This document shows positions 1 through 4,228 of a DNA stretch of 8,803 bases, piece after piece. Made by a program: the position numbers and the translations under genes. Under the pieces are notes generated by a model, which worked only from the letters and a program-made list of their open reading frames with translations, had not been told where the DNA came from and ran no database searches. Every line of letters starts with the position of its first letter. Position 1 is the stretch's first letter. The stretch is from an uncultured beta proteobacterium (GTDB lineage Bacteria > Pseudomonadota > Gammaproteobacteria > Burkholderiales > Burkholderiaceae_C), in NCBI GenBank assembly GCA_903886165.1, contig CAISLL010000011.1, positions 1 through 8,803 of the forward strand, read 5' to 3'.

Positions 1-820
1 CGCCGTCCGGTGTGAATACCTGAATGCGGCTGTTCAGTGTGTCACTGACATAGAGATGGCCGTTGGAGAATGCCATGTGCGTGGGCGCGTTGAACTCACC
101 TTCGCCTTCGCCCGGTGCACCAATGGTTTTTACCAGCAAGCCGCTGGCGTCAAATACCTTGATGTTGTGTTCAGCCGAATCGGCCACAAACAGCCAGCCG
201 CGTTTGGGATCAAAGGCAAGGCCGGTTGGGCGTTTGAGTTGATCCGATAAAAGGTGTCCAATCTGCTCGCCTTTTCTGTTGAGGCGAACGACCACGCCAA
301 GAACTGGGTCAGACACCGCGACCTCGCCGTTCCAAGTGAGTGCAACCGCGACCGGACCAGCAAAGCGCTTGTTTTTTGCTGCCATTTCCCACACCAGCAG
401 ATGACCCTCTTTGGCTTTCGAGTCGTCTTCGGCCGGTGGGTTCGGATCAAAAACCAGCACCGCATTGCGACCGGTGTCCACCACATAGATGCGACCAGTG
501 TCGTCTACGACACCGTGCTGTGGACGCTGCAGCATCAACGGGGTGTAGCTCTCGAACAGGCCAACGAGGAAGTTGAACACCGTTGTCAGGGTGCTTTCTG
601 CTTTGCCGTCACGGAAAAAATTGGGCTCGCCCACCAATTCGCCCACATAGCGATAGCGCGGGGTATCAGGTGCTTTGGGCCAGACCAACTCCGGGCGCGA
701 GCCCTCGGGGCGCAAGTCGTAGTTGAGGTGGCCACGAACCGTGTCGGTGCTGGCGCAGCCTCCGAGAAATGCAATCAGCAGTAAGGTGATCGCCAGACAA
801 AAGCGGTTAAACAAATTCAT
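1..820 (-). CDS. NHL-repeat beta-propeller lipoprotein (3' end outside window)
   Basis: The reading frame is open from an ATG at 820 to the left edge, so about 273 N-terminal residues are visible and the stop is missing. Residues 1-22 form a lipoprotein signal: Asn/Arg near the N-terminus, a hydrophobic core, then the lipobox LGGC with Cys22 as the predicted lipidated residue. After a spacer of about 70 residues come NHL-type blades at roughly residues 97-130, 151-192, 196-238 and 239 onward. Typical phrases are IYVVDTGRNAVLVFD, LFVADSAEHNIKVFD and LYVSDTLNSRIQVF. Such propellers usually bind protein or ligand, or act as scaffolds, and few are enzymes. Cell-envelope location follows from the signal; the substrate is unknown. 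The lipobox position decides the start, because no clear Shine-Dalgarno sequence precedes it. It lies 90 bases downstream of another lipoprotein gene on the same strand and may be co-transcribed with it. Confidence 0.88.
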   Translation of the reverse strand, partial: MNLFNRFCLAITLLLIAFLGGCASTDTVRGHLNYDLRPEGSRPELVWPKAPDTPRYRYVGELVGEPNFFRDGKAESTLTTVFNFLVGLFESYTPLMLQRPQHGVVDDTGRIYVVDTGRNAVLVFDPNPPAEDDSKAKEGHLLVWEMAAKNKRFAGPVAVALTWNGEVAVSDPVLGVVVRLNRKGEQIGHLLSDQLKRPTGLAFDPKRGWLFVADSAEHNIKVFDASGLLVKTIGAPGEGEGEFNAPTHMAFSNGHLYVSDTLNSRIQVFTPDG

Positions 821-910
821 GTGGACCAATGTAACAGGGGCAAATCAAGCTGAAGCAATACCTGAATCAACCAACGCCCAGACTTTGATCGCAACCGTGC
901 AGGCCGCTTA

Positions 911-1276
911 TCATTGGCAGCGCTTGATGTCATCTACCTGCTTCAAGCGTCCCATGGTTTTGTAAGTCCACAGTTGCGTCTGTGATCCCGTGTCATGTGC
1001 AGCGACGAGCGCAACTAAATGCAGATCACCGCCGAATCGCTGCGTCACTCGAATGCCAGCATCGACCTGCTTGGTGTCAACGTCGTTCGAGCCCCACAGA
1101 ACACGAGCATCTTCCCATTTACTGTCAATGCAGCGCGCAACCAGTTGGGGCGGTTTTGCGCTGGTGTGAACCAGGTCGGGGGTGGTCCTCATGAGCTCAA
1201 CAGGCGACGTGGTGCAGCCCGATAAAGCAGCACCAAGAACTGTCATGCTGCTGATTTTGATTAGAAATGCGCTCAT
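911..1276 (-). CDS. small hypothetical lipoprotein with a conserved-looking Cys pair
   Basis: This frame encodes 121 residues from the ATG at 1276. It begins MSAFLIKISSM and reaches a lipobox LSGC with Cys21, so a lipidated envelope protein of about 100 mature residues is predicted. The mature part has two further cysteines, Cys49 (in CIDSKWED) and the penultimate residue Cys120, which could form a disulfide in the periplasm. I do not recognise the family. The frame is also open upstream to an ATG at 1366, but that start would place 30 extra residues before the signal peptide. A -10-like TATATT also lies between the two starts (1309-1314, minus strand), so 1276 is preferred. No good Shine-Dalgarno sequence is visible before either start. 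It sits upstream of the NHL lipoprotein gene on the same strand, which suggests a two-gene envelope unit. Function is unknown. Confidence 0.68.
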   Translation of the reverse strand: MSAFLIKISSMTVLGAALSGCTTSPVELMRTTPDLVHTSAKPPQLVARCIDSKWEDARVLWGSNDVDTKQVDAGIRVTQRFGGDLHLVALVAAHDTGSQTQLWTYKTMGRLKQVDDIKRCQ

Positions 1277-1308
1277 CTGTTCGTTTGGCGGTAAGAATTT
1301 GAGTCCAG

Positions 1309-1314
1309 AATATA
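1309..1314 (-). promoter_or_regulatory. possible -10 element for the small lipoprotein gene
   Basis: On the minus strand this reads TATATT, five of six matches to the sigma-70 -10 consensus. It lies 33 bases upstream of the preferred ATG at 1276, which would leave a leader of about 25 bases. No convincing -35 hexamer is present at 16-18 bases, so the promoter would be weak or activator-dependent. The FNR/CRP-like box further upstream would then be centred near -81. This is inference from spacing only. Confidence 0.3.
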
Positions 1315-1376
1315 GGTGATCCGCGCGGCAATTTGTACCTCTGAGTAGGGGATTTACAGCGCTCATTTGACAATCT

Positions 1377-1390
1377 CTGATTTAGATCAA
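1377..1390. promoter_or_regulatory. FNR/CRP-family-like box
   Basis: The sequence CTGAT-TTAG-ATCAA matches the FNR consensus TTGAT-N4-ATCAA at nine of ten defined positions. It lies in the gene-free region between the small lipoprotein gene and edd, centred about 107 bases before the lipoprotein start and about 171 bases before the edd ATG. An oxygen- or redox-responsive FNR/Anr/Dnr-type regulator, or another CRP-family member, could bind it. The distance fits the lipoprotein promoter better than edd. A single 14-base match can arise by chance. Confidence 0.35.
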
Positions 1391-1522
1391 CGTCAGGTTG
1401 GGGCCGCCTTGATTTGCGCAAAAAGTGCGCGCGCTGTTCGTCTGTCCATTTTCGGACGCAGGGCGTTGGCTCTTGGTCACCTGCCACACGGCAATGTCGG
1501 CAAAATCCGGTTACCATTGACG

Positions 1523-1539
1523 ATGTAATTTAGTTACCA
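1523..1539 (+). promoter_or_regulatory. candidate HexR operator upstream of edd
   Basis: Positions 1524-1538 read TGTAATTTAGTTACC. The HexR consensus known from proteobacteria is close to TGTAATwwwATTACA, so 13 of 15 positions agree, including the central AT-rich triplet. HexR is an RpiR-family repressor that releases DNA on binding KDPG and typically controls edd, eda, zwf and related genes. The site ends 16 bases before the edd ATG. Its left half, TGTAAT, is itself a five-of-six match to a -10 hexamer, so bound repressor would block the promoter. The motif match is direct; the regulator is inferred, and no hexR gene lies in the window. Confidence 0.55.
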
Positions 1540-1554
1540 ACTTTGTTTGACATC

Positions 1555-3372
1555 ATGAAACTCCACGACACCGTCGCCAAGGTCACCGAGCGCATCACGC
1601 AGCGCAGCCAGCCCACCCGTTCCGCCTACCTGGCGCGACTTGAGGCCGCGCTGCAGCGTCCACCGGGTGCTCAGCGTTTAGGCTGTGCCAACGTGGCGCA
1701 CGCGTTTGCCGCGCTGCCCAGCAATGACAAGTTGCGCGTGGTGGCAGAAAAGGCCCCCAACATCGGCATCGTGACTGCGTTCAATGACATGCTGTCAGCC
1801 CATGCACCGCTTGAACACTACCCCAACCTGATCAAGGCCGAGGCGCGTAAACACGGTGCCACGGCGCAGGTGGCAGGTGGCGTGCCTGCCATGTGTGATG
1901 GCGTCACGCAAGGCACCCCCGGCATGGAATTGAGCCTGTTTTCACGCGACGTGATTGCCATGGCGACTGCCGTGTCGCTGAGTCACGACGTGTTTGCCGG
2001 TGCCCTAATGCTGGGCGTGTGCGACAAGATCGTGCCGGGCCTGCTGATTGGTGCGCTTCAATTTGGCCATTTGCCAACCGTGTTTGTGCCGGCCGGCCCG
2101 ATGACTTCCGGTCTGTCCAACAGCGAAAAATCCAAGGTGCGTGAACTCGCGGCGCAAGGGCTGGTGGGGCGCACCGAGCTCTTGGCAGCCGAATCTGCCG
2201 CCTATCACGGTGCGGGTACCTGCACTTTTTACGGCACCGCCAACAGCAACCAGATGTTGCTGGAGGCCATGGGTTTGCATGTGCCGGGCACTGCCTTCAT
2301 CAACCCCGGCGCATCCGTGCGCGATGAGCTCACACGTGAGGCCGTGCGCACCGTGTTGGGCAGTGCCGATTTCAAATGCCCGCCGATTGGCAGGGTGGTG
2401 GACGAGCGCTGCATTGTCAATGCGATGGTGGCGTTGCTCGCCACGGGCGGCTCCACCAACCACCTGATTCACTGGGTCGCGGTGGCACGGGCGGCCGGCA
2501 TCTTGATTGACTGGGATGATTTCTCCGGGTTGTCAGAGGTGGTGCCCTTGCTGAGCCGCGTGTACCCCAACGGCAATGCAGACGTCAACCAGTTCCAGGC
2601 CGCCGGCGGCCCCGGCTTTGTGATCCGCGAGTTGCTCGACGCGGGTTTTATGCATGCCGATGTGTTGACCAATCGCGCGGGTGGTTTACGCGAGTTCACA
2701 GGGATACCCCACGCCAAACAAGATGGTGGCTTGCAATGGGTGAGCGCGGGGTTCAGCCAGGACGAAGCGGTGGTGCGGCCTGCCAGTGCACCGTTCAGCG
2801 ACAGTGGCGGCTTGAAACTGCTGACGGGCAACCTGGGGCGCAGCGTCATCAAGATTTCGGCTGTGCCCGATGACCGCCATGTGATTGAAGCGCCGTGCCG
2901 CGTGTTTGACTCGCAGGATGCGCTGCACCAGGCATTTGCGGCCGATGAACTCAACCGCGACCTGGTCTGTGTGGTCCGCTGGCAAGGCCCGCAGGCCAAT
3001 GGCATGCCTGAGCTGCACAAGCTCACGCCACCGCTGGCGGTGCTGCAAGGCAAGGGCTTTCACGTGGCGCTGGTGACCGACGGCCGCATGAGTGGCGCTT
3101 CCGGTAAAGTGCCTGCGGCCATTCATGTGTCGCCCGAAGCGGCGGCGGGTGGCCCGTTGGCCCGCTTGCGCGACGGTGATGTGATTCGGCTCGATGCCAA
3201 CACCGGCACCCTGCAGGTGTTGCTGCCGGATGCCGAGTGGGCCACACGTGAGGCCTTGCCCATGCCGGACGCCCTGCGCCGGGCCAACGGACTTGGCATG
3301 GGGCGCGAGCTTTTTGCCAACATGCGCCGCAACGCCTTGTGCGCGGAAGAGGGCGCCTGCAGCTGGCTTTAA
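1555..3372 (+). CDS. edd: 6-phosphogluconate dehydratase (Entner-Doudoroff)
   Basis: This cytoplasmic Fe-S enzyme dehydrates 6-phosphogluconate to 2-keto-3-deoxy-6-phosphogluconate (KDPG). The 605-residue length is close to the 603 of E. coli Edd, and similarity as I recall that sequence runs end to end. IlvD/Edd family signatures are intact: PAMCDGVTQG (Cys114), CDKIVPG (Cys156-Asp157-Lys158), GTCTFYGTANSNQ (Cys223) and VTDGRMSGASGK (Thr508-Lys517). The three cysteines are the expected [4Fe-4S] ligands, and by homology with IlvD the Asp/Lys of CDK help bind metal. The ATG at 1555 is chosen because MKLHDTVAKVTERI lines up with the N-terminus of known Edd proteins. An in-frame TTG at 1543 would add four residues. 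Neither start has a recognisable Shine-Dalgarno sequence. eda follows after 44 bases, and a HexR-like operator lies directly upstream. Confidence 0.97.
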   Translation: MKLHDTVAKVTERITQRSQPTRSAYLARLEAALQRPPGAQRLGCANVAHAFAALPSNDKLRVVAEKAPNIGIVTAFNDMLSAHAPLEHYPNLIKAEARKHGATAQVAGGVPAMCDGVTQGTPGMELSLFSRDVIAMATAVSLSHDVFAGALMLGVCDKIVPGLLIGALQFGHLPTVFVPAGPMTSGLSNSEKSKVRELAAQGLVGRTELLAAESAAYHGAGTCTFYGTANSNQMLLEAMGLHVPGTAFINPGASVRDELTREAVRTVLGSADFKCPPIGRVVDERCIVNAMVALLATGGSTNHLIHWVAVARAAGILIDWDDFSGLSEVVPLLSRVYPNGNADVNQFQAAGGPGFVIRELLDAGFMHADVLTNRAGGLREFTGIPHAKQDGGLQWVSAGFSQDEAVVRPASAPFSDSGGLKLLTGNLGRSVIKISAVPDDRHVIEAPCRVFDSQDALHQAFAADELNRDLVCVVRWQGPQANGMPELHKLTPPLAVLQGKGFHVALVTDGRMSGASGKVPAAIHVSPEAAAGGPLARLRDGDVIRLDANTGTLQVLLPDAEWATREALPMPDALRRANGLGMGRELFANMRRNALCAEEGACSWL

Positions 3373-3416
3373 GCGCCGCAGGTGTGTTCGATGTTTCCAT
3401 TTTTTTGAAAGTCCCG

Positions 3417-4064
3417 ATGACAAACCCAACCCCCCTGACTGCCTTGCAGGTGATGCAGGACGCCCCGGTGATTCCGGTGATTGTGCTGAATGACATCGCG
3501 CATGCGGTGCCAATGGCCCGCGCTCTGCTGGCTGGTGGCATTCGGATGCTTGAAGTCACGCTGCGCACGCCGCAGGCGCTGGCCTGTATCGAAGCCATTG
3601 CCCGGGAAGTGCCAGACGCCGTGGTCGGTGCCGGCACGGTGCGCAGCCGCGCGGATGCCCAGGCTGCGGCCAATGCCGGTGCACGTTTTGCTGTGAGCCC
3701 GGGTTACACATCGTCTGTCGGCCAGGCTTGCCGGGACGTTGGCCTGGCCTTGTTGCCAGGTGTGGCCACCGGCGGTGAAATCATGGCTGCGTGTGAAGAT
3801 GGGTTCACTGAACTGAAGTTTTTCCCCGCTGTGCAAGCCGGAGGTGTGGCCATGCTCAGGGCTTGGTCCGGGCCGTTTTTTGATGTGAAGTTCTGCCCCA
3901 CAGGCGGGATCACGCTGCAAAATGCGCCTGACTTTCTGGCTCTGACGAATGTGGTGTGTGTGGGTGGCTCATGGCTGGTGCCAGCTGGCAGCGCCGAGCA
4001 GGGTGACTGGGGCCGTGTCACCCGGCTTGCCAGCGAAACGAACCATTTGAAAAACCTGTACTGA
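3417..4064 (+). CDS. eda: KDPG aldolase (2-dehydro-3-deoxy-phosphogluconate aldolase)
   Basis: This class I aldolase cleaves KDPG to pyruvate and glyceraldehyde-3-phosphate, the second Entner-Doudoroff step. The frame gives 215 residues from the ATG at 3417, close to the 213 of E. coli Eda. Visible hallmarks are PVIPVIV (17-23), the general-base Glu46 with Arg50 in LEVTLRT, VGAGTV, FAVSPG, the Schiff-base lysine Lys134 in ELKFFPA, FCPTGGI and VGGSWLVP. The frame is open further upstream to 3339, but that would overlap the end of edd, and Eda proteins do not carry such an extension. The ATG at 3417 is preceded by a modest TGAAAG purine stretch. It is almost certainly co-transcribed with edd. 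The E. coli enzyme also acts on 4-hydroxy-2-oxoglutarate and oxaloacetate; that side activity is not visible from sequence here. Confidence 0.96.
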   Translation: MTNPTPLTALQVMQDAPVIPVIVLNDIAHAVPMARALLAGGIRMLEVTLRTPQALACIEAIAREVPDAVVGAGTVRSRADAQAAANAGARFAVSPGYTSSVGQACRDVGLALLPGVATGGEIMAACEDGFTELKFFPAVQAGGVAMLRAWSGPFFDVKFCPTGGITLQNAPDFLALTNVVCVGGSWLVPAGSAEQGDWGRVTRLASETNHLKNLY

Positions 4065-4127
4065 AGCGTTGTCCGGGGATTTTCGGTTGGATCCTGGCGT
4101 CTGGCCTGGCAAGTTCATCCGTTTGGT

Positions 4128-4139
4128 TGGCCTAGGCCA
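4128..4139. repeat. 12-bp perfect palindrome between eda and the c-di-GMP gene
   Basis: TGGCCTAGGCCA is perfectly self-complementary and has the CTAG tetranucleotide, usually rare in proteobacteria, at its centre. It overlaps a second palindrome, GCCATGGC (4136-4143). With no unpaired loop it would be a poor RNA hairpin, so a protein-binding site is a more natural reading than a terminator. It lies in the 164 bases between eda and the preferred start of the next gene. A chance palindrome cannot be excluded. Confidence 0.35.
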
Positions 4140-4195
4140 TGGCGAGGCGCTTGATGGTAGCGGCACAAAAGTGGTGCAGAATCGTTTGCATCCGC

Positions 4196-4201
4196 GATAA
4201 T
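4196..4201 (+). promoter_or_regulatory. possible -10 element for the GGDEF-EAL gene
   Basis: GATAAT matches the -10 consensus TATAAT at five of six positions and lies 27 bases before the GTG at 4229. No good -35 hexamer is seen at 16-18 bases (GGTGCA at 17). If real, transcription would begin near 4208, which would exclude the upstream ATG candidates at 4139 and 4154 and favour the GTG start. This is weak, position-based evidence. Confidence 0.3.
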
Positions 4202-4228
4202 CACTTTCTTTTGATCATCGGATCCCAG

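Larger units (their letters stand above)
1277..1554. other. gene-free control region between small lipoprotein gene and edd
   Basis: This 278-base divergent intergenic stretch contains no convincing gene. The one longer minus-strand frame through it (ending at 1197) has no family-like composition and overlaps the lipoprotein gene in another frame. It contains a -10-like TATATT for the lipoprotein gene, an FNR/CRP-like box (1377-1390) and a HexR-like palindrome (1523-1539). It also has a small perfect 5-bp hairpin, GCGCA-AAAAG-TGCGC, near 1427-1441. The heptamer GTTACCA occurs twice in direct orientation, 23 bases apart (1510-1516 and 1533-1539); the second copy is part of the HexR-like site. 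Confidence 0.6.

Noticed and set aside
254..784. 176-residue plus-strand frame opposite the NHL lipoprotein gene
   Set aside because: The minus-strand frame has a lipobox and four NHL-type repeats. The plus frame has no family features and is explained as its antisense shadow.
1197..1517. 106-residue minus-strand frame between the small lipoprotein gene and edd
   Set aside because: It has no signal, motif or plausible ribosome binding site, an irregular Cys/Arg/His-rich composition, and overlaps the lipoprotein gene in another frame.
1547..1552. Perfect TTGACA hexamer just before the edd ATG, as a possible -35 element
   Set aside because: No -10-like sequence follows at 16-18 bases, and a promoter there would begin transcription inside edd.
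3339..3416. N-terminal extension of Eda from the upstream ATG at 3339
   Set aside because: It overlaps the end of edd, lacks similarity to KDPG aldolases, and the 215-residue form from 3417 matches the usual length.
2686..3513. 275-residue minus-strand frame opposite the edd 3' end and eda start
   Set aside because: Edd and Eda are unmistakable on the plus strand. The antisense product is His/Arg/Gln-rich without recognisable domains, a typical shadow in GC-rich DNA.
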